Assembly (NCBI GenBank): GCA_011799875.1
Contig: CM022297.1
Span: forward strand, 363,138,921-363,202,920
DNA length: 64,000 bases
Reading direction: 5' to 3'
DNA from: Thinopyrum elongatum
Lineage: Eukaryota; Streptophyta; Magnoliopsida; Poales; Poaceae
A program made the translations under genes and the position numbers. Of this stretch, positions 1-9,411 are shown piece after piece; within the stretch, counting starts at the first letter, position 1, and each line of letters begins with the position of its first letter. Below the pieces are notes generated by a model. The model searched no databases. It saw nothing but the letters and a program-made list of their open reading frames with translations, and was not told the DNA's origin.

Positions 1-130
1 ATCCTACGCCTCCCACGGATTGATAAACCTTAGGTCATCCACTTGAGGGAAAATTGCTACTGTCCTACAAAACTCTGCGCTTGGAGGCCCAACACGTGTC
101 TACAAGAATAAAGTTGCGTAGTAGACATCA
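1..130 (+). repeat. 3' end of the 5' LTR of gypsy element A
   Basis: It is nearly the same as 6325-6454 and ends in GTAGACATCA, directly followed by the primer binding region. The two differences in 130 bases suggest a fairly recent insertion, but the sample is too short for dating. Confidence 0.9.
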
Positions 131-140
131 AGCTCTTTTA

Positions 141-158
141 TGGCGCCGTTGCTGGGGA
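141..158 (+). other. Primer binding site (tRNA-Asp type) of gypsy A
   Basis: TGGCGCCGTTGCTGGGGA is complementary, with one mismatch, to the 3' end of plant tRNA-Asp (consensus site TGGCGCCGTTGCCGGGGA). It lies ten bases inside the 5' LTR, where minus-strand DNA synthesis would be primed. Confidence 0.8.
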
Positions 159-202
159 GGTTAGGTAAGCGGCACTCACACCCCGTCAGCGAAGCTCTTT
201 TC

Positions 203-220
203 TGGCGCCGTTGCCGTGGA
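203..220 (+). other. Second primer-binding-site-like sequence in gypsy A
   Basis: TGGCGCCGTTGCCGTGGA again differs from the tRNA-Asp complement at one base, a different one from the first site. The preceding AGCTCTTTT is also repeated (131-139 and 193-200), so a segment of about 62 bp seems to have been duplicated here. Confidence 0.65.
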
Positions 221-504
221 GGTGAGTGCTTGAAGGTATATCTTTAGATCTTGCAATCAAATCTTTTAGTTTCTTATTTTATCACTAGTTTGGTTTATAA
301 AAGAAAACTACATAAAAAAATGGAATTGAGGTTGCACAAATTATTTGAATGATGAGCATGATTGCAATGTTGTTAGTATGAATTCCTTGAATATCCAAAA
401 TGCTAATGATTATTGCACTAGTCATGAGAAAATGTCTCCTATAAGAATGTCAATTTTTGCGGAGTGAATTGGGAGTGCAATTGCACACAAAAAGGGAAGA
501 TTGA

Positions 505-1831
505 TTTTTTAAGAGGCATAAATATTTAGAAACGGAAAAATTGCAAGAGAGGCTAGATGATTGTGCTAAAAGATTTAATTTTTTCCGCCATCCTTGTGAA
601 CTTTGCAATGAACATGGTCATTTAAATCTCCAATGCAAATTCTTTCATGATCAAATCATGTCCAAAAATTGTGATAACTTGATTACCCTTGAGCATCATA
701 AAGAGCTTAGTCTTCTTTTGGGGTACGAGGAAATGAAACGTATAACTAAGGGTATTCCTAAATTTAATCTCGAGAGATTTCTTGATTTTGATCTAGAGGA
801 AATTTATATGTTTTGTGCGGTAAATTGCATTGAGAATCTTTATATTGCCAACTATCTAAAGACAAGAAAACAAATAGAATATGAAGAGAGTACTAATGAA
901 AGGGAAAATATTTCCCAATACCCTCCTAGTGTTTATTATGATGAATCAGGTAATGAGGAGGAGCTCCCTATTCAACCAATCTCATCAATAAGAAGATTGA
1001 AAAGATTTATTAAACCCACACATGATGTGGTGAAGAAGAAGAAAAGAAGAAAGAATAAAGGTAAAAAGGTATCTCTCCCAAACGATGTTGCCTCTATTAT
1101 TGTTATGCCTCATGAAAATGAATCAAAATTAATTATGGAACATGATGCACTTGATGATGATTTTTTTATGCCTATTGCTTGTTGTGATGATTATGATTGG
1201 GAAGATAATGATACTTCTTATAATCTTGGAAATATTTTTGGCACCAACTTGGGAAATTATGATGATAACAATTGTTATACCGTTGGTGCTATTCATACTA
1301 TTAATGATGAGGGTGATTATGCTTATGATATGCCAAGCCACAAGCTTGGGGATGCTATGTTTGATGAGAATGACATGGTTGAGAATTTATTTGCTGCAAT
1401 TAATGTTTGTCCCAAGCTTGGGGATGCTATGCTTAATGAAGATGATCTTTTTAGTCCCCCTACTTTGAATGATCAAATTTGCTATGATGATTGCATGCCT
1501 CTATGAAGAGAACAAAGTTGCTACTTATGATGATTATTGTGATGATACTTATGTTATAAAAAGTAGTGATGATTATATTTATAAAATTTGTCATAGTTAT
1601 GATCACCCTTTTCCTTAACATTACTCTTTTAATGTGGGAACAATTTATAGCATTCGAGTTTCATATGATACTCCCACCATTGTGAATGAGGAGAAATTTT
1701 CTTATGTGGAGAGTAATAAAATTTCTATGCTTGGGGATCATGAAAAGAATGTTTTATGTGATGGTTATATTGATGAATCTATTCATGATGCTACTGAAAA
1801 TTATTATGAGAGAGGAACTTATGATTCATGA
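505..1831 (+). pseudogene. Gag-like protein with a CCHC zinc knuckle, broken
   Basis: The frame is open from 505 to 1506 with no ATG at its upstream end; the first codons in view read FFKRHKYLETEKLQERLDD. A CX2CX4HX4C zinc knuckle (CELCNEHGHLNLQC) lies near 595-640. Such knuckles bind the RNA genome in retroelement Gag proteins. A lysine/arginine block (KKKKRRKNKGKK, near 1033-1068) and a long acidic, Asp/Asn-rich tail follow. The word KLGDAM occurs twice, encoded by the AAGCTTGGGGATGC motif that also precedes the 3' LTR. After a stop at 1506 related coding continues in another frame (1512-1616, then 1634-1831), so at least one frameshift and one stop break it. No other Gag domains are recognised. 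Confidence 0.6.
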
Positions 1832-2522
1832 TGCTCTTGTTATGTTTCAATCCTTATCTTTTATGCGAGCATCATTGAACTTATCATGCCTAGCTAAAAG
1901 GCATTAAAGAAAAGTGCTTGTTGGGAGACAGCCCAACACTTTTACCTACAGTTTTTGTGTGTTAACATGATTATGCTACTGTAGTAATCATGTTTTATTG
2001 CTTTTGTTTCAATAAAGTGCCAAGTAGAGCCTTTGGGATAGTGTGGATGATAGTTGACTTGAATCTGTGCAAAAACAGAAACTTTTGCGCTCAGTCAAGG
2101 AATTTTGAAAATTCACTGGAACATGATTTTGATCTGAATTTTTTACAGGAGATATATATACAAATTATTTACCTTTTCCTAATTTTTTAGAATTTTTGGA
2201 GTAGCATAAGTATGGTTGGAGTACATATTACTACAGACTGTTCTGTTTTTGACAGATTCTGTTTTCAATGCATAGTTTGCTTGTTTTCTAGTTTCTATGG
2301 CTTATATTTCTCAATATAAATTGTGGAAATGATATTATACAGTAGTAATTGTGTGTAAACAATTATGAATCTTCTCTTTGATAATACCAAAGTGAAATGG
2401 TTTGCTCTTTATCATACTAACCTATCTCACGAAGTTCCGTTAAGTTTTGTGTGATTGAAGTTTTCAAGTTTTGGGTGAGATGTCGATATGAGGAGAATAA
2501 GGAGTGACAAGAACCTAATATT

Positions 2523-2604
2523 GGGGATGCCCAAGGCACCCCCAAGGCAATATTTAAGGAATATCCAAGCAACTAAGCTTGGGGATGCCCCAGAAGGCAT
2601 CCCC
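2523..2604 (+). repeat. Paired hairpins, module copy 1 (gypsy A)
   Basis: The first hairpin is GGGGATGCC-CAA-GGCACCCC, near perfect, at 2523-2541. The second is GGGGATGCC (2581-2589) pairing with GGCATCCCC (2596-2604) around the loop CCAGAA. The second stem is the core of the AAGCTTGGGGATGC motif. Confidence 0.7.
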
Positions 2605-3261
2605 TCTTTCGTCTTCAACATTATCGGTAACCTCACTTGGAGCTATATTTTCATTCGTCACATGAAATGAGCTTTGCTAGGAGAGTCATTTTATTTTATT
2701 AGGATTTTCTTTCTGTTAGTTATAATAAGGTTTTGAAACTTTTATTTCAATAAAAGTGGCAAGGATAGCCATCACCATGCTTATTTTGCAAATATATGAG
2801 TTGCTGTTTCAAAACAGAAAGTTTATCGCTGTTGCAATAATTATCCAAAAAATTCAGAATGTGATAAAATGTTGAAAATTTCTGCACAATAAGATCTGAT
2901 AAATTTTATACAGTTTGGTAAATTTTCATAATTTTTGGAGTTTAATAAGTATTGATACTCTTGCATTCTTTACAGACTGTGCTGTTTTGGCAGATTGCTG
3001 TTATGTTTGCATTGTTTGCATATGTTTGCTTGTTTAATGATTCTATTTGAGGATAGGAGTATTAAATATGCAGAGTCATTTAGTATGCAATGTTTAATAA
3101 TAGTTTTAGTGATTTTCTACAGTGGAGAATGATAAGGTTTTTGCATTGGTTTATACTAACTTATCTCACGAGTTCTTGTTGAGTTTTGTGTGGATGAAGT
3201 TTTTAAGATTTAGGGAAACCGTGATATAAAAGGAATTAAGGAGACACAAAAGCTCAAGATT

Positions 3262-3341
3262 GGGGATGCCCAAGGCATCCCAAGATAATATTTCAAGAAG
3301 TCTCAAGCATCTAAGCTTGGGGATGCCCCGGTAGGCATCCC
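3262..3341 (+). repeat. Paired hairpins, module copy 2 (gypsy A)
   Basis: The first stem is GGGATGCC (3263-3270) with GGCATCCC (3274-3281) around CAA. The second is GGGATGCC (3320-3327) with GGCATCCC (3334-3341) around the loop CCGGTA. Both stems are perfect, although the bases around them differ from module copy 1. Confidence 0.7.
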
Positions 3342-4875
3342 ACCTTTCTTCATCAACAATTATCGGTTAGTATCGGTTGAGCCTAAGTTTTTGCTTCTTC
3401 ACATGAGTTGTGCTATTCTTGGAATGTCATTTTGTTTTGTTTTGCTTGCTGTTTTAATAAAAATACTTAGATCTGAAAGTTTTTAAATAAGAGAGAGTCC
3501 ACAATTAGCTACCTATTTACTTAACTACTCGCTTGATCTTCACTTATATCTTTTTGGAGTAGCTTGTCATTTACTCTTGTGCTTCACTTATATCCTATGA
3601 GTAAATTGTTGAATGAATTGAACATAATGAAGTTGAAATTATATGTTCATATCATGCCTAGTGGTAGCTTCACATTGGGTTTAGAAAGTGAAATCTTTTG
3701 AGGCTTGACAATCACAATATTGGTCATACAAGCAATTCATGAATGATTAGTAGAAGGAAGAGAACTTTCACATGCAAATACACTATCTTGGAAATCTTTT
3801 GTGATTGTGAGCCCCCATCAAAATAGTATATGCCAAAAAAATTAACGTTGGACAAGGAAGACAATGTAATGATTTATGTTAGTTCATATTCACATAGAAG
3901 TTATATTGTCATAGATCCTTCAACATGTGGTGCTTGCCCCCCATCTTTGCTAGCCAAAAATTCCGCACTAAGTAGAGATACTACTTGTGCATCCAAAAAC
4001 CCTTAAACCCAAATCTTATTTTCAAGAGTCCACCATACCTACCTATGGATTGAGTAAGATCCTTCAAGTAAGTTGTCATCGGTGCAATAAGGCAATAAAA
4101 ATTGCTTCTAAAAGTGTAAGATCATTTAGTGTAAGAGAAAATTGAGCGTTGTACGAACTTGTGATGGTAAAGAAATAAAAGCGACAGACTGCATAATAAA
4201 GGTTGCCATCACAAGGGGCAATATAACGTGACGTTCTTTTGCACTAAGGGGTTGAGCATACAAACAAATAAGCGCATGGCAACCTCTGCTTCCCTCTGCG
4301 AAGGGCCTATATTTTACTTTTATGTATTTACTTTTATGCAAGAGTCAAAGTTTTTTCTCTCTATTCCTTTTTATCTTTCTCCTTTGGCAAGCATCATGTG
4401 GTGAGGAAAGATCTAGGCACATATGTCCAGTTGGATATGGGTGGCATGAGTTATTATTGTTGACATCACCCTTGAGGTGAATACGTTGGGAGGCGAAATT
4501 ATAAGCCCCTATCTTTCTATGTGTCCGGTTGAAACGTTTTGCTCATGTGTATGCGGTGAGTGTTAGCAATCATAGAAGACTATATGATGATTGAGTATGT
4601 GGAGATCTTACTTAGACTCTGTTGAATAAGTTGAATTGTCATTGTTTGGTGACTGAGAACATAGGTTGTTGAGTTTCAAGAGAATTCATTGTTTGAACCT
4701 TAACATGTGAATTGGTTGCTACTTTAACATGAGAAGTTTTATAAGAAAGAATTGCTGTTATGATGCTAGGAAAAGTGATTGAAATTGTCATTGATCAAAC
4801 TTGTGCACTTTGCTAGCATTCACACTTCATAAATTATTTCTTTTATCATTTACCTACTCGAGGACGAGTAGGAAT

Positions 4876-4890
4876 TAAGCTTGGGGATGC
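4876..4890 (+). other. Plus-strand priming region before the 3' LTR of gypsy A
   Basis: The sequence TAAGCTTGGGGATGC directly abuts the LTR start TGATATG. Position marks it as the polypurine-tract equivalent, although only its GGGGA core is purine-rich. Versions of it recur at 1341, 1413, 2576 and 3314. Confidence 0.55.
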
Positions 4891-6454
4891 TGATATGTCT
4901 CCAACGTATCTATAATTTATCAAGTATTCATGCTGTTATATTATCATTCTTGGATGTTTTACAATCATTTTATAGCAACTTTATATCATTTTTTGGGACT
5001 AACCTATTGACCCAGTGCCCAGTGCCAGTTGTTGTTTTTTTTGCTTGTTTTTTACATCGCAGGAAATCAATATCAAACGGAGTCCAAACACCGCGAAACT
5101 TTTTGTGGATTTTTTATGGACCAGAAGACATCCAATGGGCCAGAGCAGCCCCTGGGGGGTGCCCCGAGGGGGGCACAACCCACCAGGGCGCGCCTGGACC
5201 CCCAGGCGCGCCTCGGTGGGTTGTGCCCACCTCGGTGGCCTCCCGCACCGCCTCTTCGCCCTATAAATTGCCAAATATTCCAAAAACCCTCGGGGTAGCC
5301 CTAGATCAGAAGTTCCGCCGCCGCAAGCCTCTGTAGCCATGAAAAACCAATCTAGACCCTGTTCCGGCACCCTGTCGGAGGGGGAAATCATCACCGGTGG
5401 CCATCTTCATCATCCCGACGGCCACCATGGTGAGGAGGGAGTAGTCCACCCTCGTGGCTGAGGGTTTGTACCAGTAGCTATGTGTTTAATCTCTCTCTCT
5501 CGTGTTCTTGAGATGTCAAAATCTTGATGTATCGCGGGCTTTGTTAATATAGTCGGATCATATGGTGTTTTCCCCTCTCTATCTTGTTGTGATGAATTGA
5601 GTTTTACCTTTGAGATTTCGTTTTATCGGATTGAATACTTTTATGGATTTGAGAGCACTTGATATATGTCTTGCATACGAATACCCGTGGTGACAATGGG
5701 GTATTATATTGATTCACTTGATATATGTTTTGACACTCAACTCGCGGATTCTCGAGGTGACATTGGGGTAATCTATGCATAGGGGTTGATGCACGTTCTT
5801 GTCTTTGTTTCTCTGGTAGAAATCTTGGGGCACTCTTTGAGGTTCTTTGTGTTGGATTGAGCATTACGAATCTGAATTTGCTTTGGTGTTATTTTAGTAC
5901 GAACTCTTGAATAGATCGATCAGAAAGAATAGCTTTGAGGTGGTTTCGTACCCTACAAACAATTTATTCTTATGTTCTCCGCGAGATAGGAACTTTGGAG
6001 TGATTCTTCATCACACGTTGAGGGATGGTTATATGATCCAATTATATCAGCATTGTTGAGAGATTGCACTAGCGAAAGTACGGACCCTAGGCCTTGTTTT
6101 CAAGCATTGCAATACCGTTTGTGCTCACTTTTGTCACTTGCTACCTTGCTGTTTTTATTTATTCAGATTATAAAAATATATTTCTGCCATCCATATTACA
6201 CTTTTATCACCATCTCATCGCCGAACTAGTGCACCTATACAACTTGCCATTGTATTGGGTGTGTTGGGTACACAAGAGACTTTTTATTATTTGGTTGCAG
6301 GGTTGTTTGAGAGAGACTATCTTCATCCTACGCCTCCCACGGATTGATAAACCTTAGGTCATCCACTTGAGGGAAAATTGCTACTGTCCTACAACAGTCT
6401 GCGCTTGGAGGCCCAACACGTGTCTACAAGAATAAAGTTGCGTAGTAGACATCA
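4891..6454 (+). repeat. 3' LTR of gypsy A (1564 bp)
   Basis: It begins TGATATGTCTCC and ends GTAGACATCA, giving TG...CA termini. A TATA-like box lies at 5262-5268, downstream of a GC-rich stretch (5140-5250). Open frames inside it are chance readings of this GC-rich segment. Confidence 0.9.
5262..5268 (+). promoter_or_regulatory. TATA box in the gypsy A LTR
   Basis: TATAAAT follows a GC-rich block in the LTR, the usual place for a retrotransposon core promoter. Whether it is active cannot be judged from sequence. Confidence 0.45.
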
Positions 6455-7260
6455 AATATACGCTTTGATGAGGTGATCAAAGCATATGGTTTTATACAGA
6501 CTTTCGGAGAAGCCTGTATTTACAAGAAAGTGAGTGGGAGCTCTGTAGCATTTCTAATATTATATGTGGATGACATATTGTTGATTGGAAATGATGTAGA
6601 ATTTCTGGATAGCATAAAAGGATACTTGAATAAGAGTTTTTCAATGAAAGACCTCGGTGAAGCTGCTTATATATTGGGCATCAAGATCTATAGGGATAGA
6701 TAGAGACGCTTAATAGGACTTTCACAAAGCACATACCTTGATAAAGTTTTGAAGAAGTTCAAAATGGATCAGTCAAAGAAAGGGTTCTTGCCTGTGTTGC
6801 AAGGTGTGAAGTTGAGTAAGACTCAATGCCCGACCACTGCAGAAGATAGAGAGAAAATGAAAGTCATTCCCTATGCTTCAGCCATAGGTTCTATAAAGTA
6901 TGCCATGCTGTGTACCAAACCTGTTGTGTACCTTGCCATGAGTTTGTCAAGGGGGTACAATAGTGATCCAGGAGTAGATCACTAGACAGCGGTCAAAATT
7001 ATCCTTAGAGGAATAAGGAAATGTTTCTCGGTTATGGAAGTGATAAAGAGTTCATCGTAAAGAGTTATGTCGATGCAAGCTTTGACACTGATCTAGATGA
7101 CTCTAAGTCTCAATCTAGATACGTATTGAACGTGGGAGCAATTAGCTAGAGTAGCTCAATGTAGAGCATTGTAGACATAGAAATTTGCAAAATACATACA
7201 GATCTGAATGTGGCAGACCCGTTGACTAAACTTCTCTCACAAGCAAAACATGATCACACC
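6455..7260 (+). pseudogene. Copia Pol fragment: reverse transcriptase and RNase H remnants
   Basis: The reading starts at the IRFDEVIKAYGFIQTFGEAC segment of copia reverse transcriptase and keeps the catalytic YVDD box (around 6566-6577). Stops at 6701-6703 (TAG where relatives read a serine in RDRSRRLI) and at 6983-6985 (TAG for the tryptophan of DHWT) break it. Most of RNase H is deleted: text near GAISW at 7135-7150 is followed within about 40 bases by the C-terminal EICKIHTDLNVADPL segment. No function is possible. Confidence 0.8.
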
Positions 7261-7274
7261 TTAGTACTCTTTGG

Positions 7275-7415
7275 GTGTTAATCACATAGCGATGTGAACT
7301 AGATTATTGGCTCTAGTAAACCCTTTGGTTGTTGGTCACATGGCGATGCGAACTATGGGTGTTAATCACATAAAGATGTGAACCATTGGTGTTAAATCAC
7401 ATGGCGATGTGAACT
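7275..7415 (+). repeat. Short tandem iterations before the copia E polypurine tract
   Basis: Four imperfect copies of GTGTTAATCACATRGCGATGTGAACTA lie at 7275, 7329, 7358 and 7389, with variable spacers. Two of them are followed by GATTATTG(A/G)CTCTAGT. They lie between the Pol remnant and the AAGTGGGAGAC tract that precedes the 3' LTR. Confidence 0.7.
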
Positions 7416-7445
7416 AGATTATTGACTCTAGTGCAAGTGGGAGAC

Positions 7446-9215
7446 TGAAGGAAATATGCCCTAGAGGCAATAATAAAGTTGTTATTTTATATTTCCTTAT
7501 ATCATGATAAATGTTTATTATTCATGCTAGAATTGTATTAATCGGAAACTTGATACATGTGTGGATACATAGACAAAACACTGTGTCCCTAGTAAGCCTC
7601 TACTAGACTAGCTCGTTAATCAAAGATGGTTAAGTTTCCTAGCCATAGACATGTGTTGTCATTTGATGAACGGGATCACATCATTAGGAGAATGATGTGA
7701 TGGACAAGACCCATCCGTTAGCATAGCATATTGATCGTTCAGTTTTATTGCTACTGCTTTCTTCATGTCAAATACATATTCCTTCGACTATGAGATTATG
7801 CTACTCCCGGATACCGGAGGAATGCCTTGTGTGCTATCAAACGTCACAACGTAACTAGGTGATTATAAAGATGCTCTACAGGTATCTCCGAAGGTGTCTG
7901 TTGGGTTGGCATAGATCGAGATTAGGATTTGTCACTCCGAGTATCGGAGAGGTATCTCTGGGCCCTCTATGTAATGCACATCATAAGAAGCCTCGCAAGC
8001 AAAGTGACTAATGAGTTAGTCATAGGATGATGTATTACGGAACGAGTAAAGAGACTTGCCAGTAACGAGATTGAACTAGGTATAAAGATACCGACGATCG
8101 AATCTCGGGCAAGTAACATACCGATGGACAAAGGGAATAACGTATGTTGTCATAACGGTTCGACCGATAAAGATCTTCGTAGAATATGTGGGAGCCAATA
8201 TGAGCATCTAGGTTCCTCTATTGGTTATTGACCGGAGAAGTGTCTCGGTCATGTCTACATAGTTCTCGAACCCGTAGGGTCCGCACGCTTAACGTTCGAT
8301 GACGATTTAGTATTATATGAGTTATGTGATTTGGTGACCGAATGTTGTTCGGAGTCCCGGATGAGATCAATGACATGACGAGGAGTCTCGAAATGGTCGA
8401 GAGGTAAAGATTGATATATAGGACGATGGTATTAGGATGCCGGAAGTGTTCCGGAGGGTACCGGGTACATATCGGGTCACCGGAAGGGGTTCCGGGCACC
8501 CCCGGCAAAGATATGGGCCTTATGGGCCAAGAGAGGGACAGACCAGCCCACAAGGGGCTAGTGCGCCCCCATATAGGCTGAAATAGGAGGAGAAGGAAAG
8601 AGGGGAAAGGAGAAGGAAAGGGGAGGATTCGGCCTCCCCCTTCCTTCCCTCCCCCCTCTCTTTCCTTTCCCCTCCGGTTAATAAGGAAAGGGGGGCCGAA
8701 TTGGGAAGGAACCCCAAGTAGGATTCGGATCCTACTTGGGGCGCCCCCTGGCTGCCTCTCCTCCCCTCCCACCTATATATATGTGGAGAGGGGGGCGCCT
8801 AGAACACACAACATCAACTGTTAGCCGTGTCCGGCGCCCCCCTCCACAGATTACACCCTCGGTCATATTCTCGCGGTGCTTAGGCGAAGCCCTGTGCGGA
8901 TCACTTCACCATCACCGTCACCACGCTGTTGTGCTGATGGAACTCATCTACTTCCTCGACACTTTGCTGGATCAAGAGTTCGAGGGACGTCATCGAGCTG
9001 AACGTGTGCAGAACTCGGAGGTGCCGTACGTTCGGTGCTTGATCGGTCGGAACGAGAAGAAGTTCGACTACATCAACCGCGTTGTCAAACGCTTCCGCTT
9101 TCGGTCTATGAGGGTACGTAGACACACTCTCCCCCTCTCGTTGCTATGCATCTCCTAGATAGATCTTGCGTGAGCGTAGGAATTTTTTGGAAATTGCATG
9201 CTACGTTTCCCAACA
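7446..9215 (+). repeat. 3' LTR of copia E (1770 bp)
   Basis: The termini are TGAAGG...CCAACA, directly after the purine-rich AAGTGGGAGAC. A TATA-like run is at 8773-8782 after a strongly polypurine/polypyrimidine stretch (8585-8710). Frames within it on either strand are not genes. Confidence 0.9.
8773..8782 (+). promoter_or_regulatory. TATA box in copia E LTR
   Basis: CTATATATAT occupies the same relative position as TATA boxes in the other copia LTRs of this window. Confidence 0.45.
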
Positions 9216-9411
9216 CTTCCCATATATAAATCTTTACCTCTCGACCATTCCGAGAGTCCTCGCGACGTACGGGATCTCATCCGGGACTCCGAACAACAAT
9301 TGGTTTCCACTCATGAAATATCCCAATACTACTCTAGCGTCAACAAACATTAAGCGTGCGACCCTACAGGTTTGGGAACTATGTAGTCATGACCGAGACA
9401 CCTCTCCAAAC
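9216..9411 (-). repeat. LTR fragment of copia C1
   Basis: It matches 13369-13556 in the same orientation, from CTTCCCATATATAAATC through GACACCTCTCC. It joins abruptly to integrase sequence at 9412, which marks a deletion junction. Confidence 0.8.

Larger units (their letters stand above)
1832..4875 (+). other. Non-coding interior of gypsy A with a duplicated hairpin module
   Basis: No credible coding sequence is visible. A module is present twice, at about 2230-2680 and 2985-3400. Each copy holds ACAGACTG...CTGTTTT, then CTAAC(C/T)TATCTCACGA, then two short GGGGATGCC/GGCATCCC hairpins. The rest is AT-rich sequence with poly-T tracts. Confidence 0.6.
1..6454 (+). mobile_element. Gypsy-type LTR retrotransposon A, 5' end outside the window
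   Basis: The last 130 bases of the 5' LTR open the window and match 6325-6454, the end of the 3' LTR, with two substitutions. The interior runs 131-4890. It has a tRNA-Asp-type primer binding site, one broken gag-like reading frame and a long untranslated part. No protease, reverse transcriptase, RNase H or integrase is visible, so the element is non-autonomous and must have moved with enzymes from a relative. The LTR starts TGATATGTCTCCAAC and ends in CA. The layout resembles the Triticeae Sabrina/WHAM group, but the family name is uncertain. It interrupts copia reverse-transcriptase sequence at 6455. The expected 5-bp target duplication is AATAT (6455-6459), but its left copy is outside the window. 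Confidence 0.85.
6455..9215 (+). mobile_element. Copia retrotransposon E, 3' part with 3' LTR
   Basis: The stretch starts inside the reverse-transcriptase domain where gypsy A inserted, runs through RNase H remnants and ends with a complete LTR (7446-9215). The LTR starts TGAAGGAAATATGCCC and ends CCCAACA. It resembles the Triticeae Angela/BARE-1 group. The right flank is a minus-strand copia LTR fragment, so this element inserted into another copia LTR; the right target duplication would be CTTCC (9216-9220). Confidence 0.85.

Noticed and set aside
4999..5394. Overlapping open frames on both strands in the gypsy A LTR
   Set aside because: They lie wholly in a GC-rich LTR part, have no domain, and matching frames are broken in the sister LTR at 21300-21600.
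8218..8772. A 184-codon minus-strand frame
   Set aside because: It is an antisense reading of the copia E LTR; similar frames recur in every copia LTR here (52616-53077, 59675-60107) without conservation of function.
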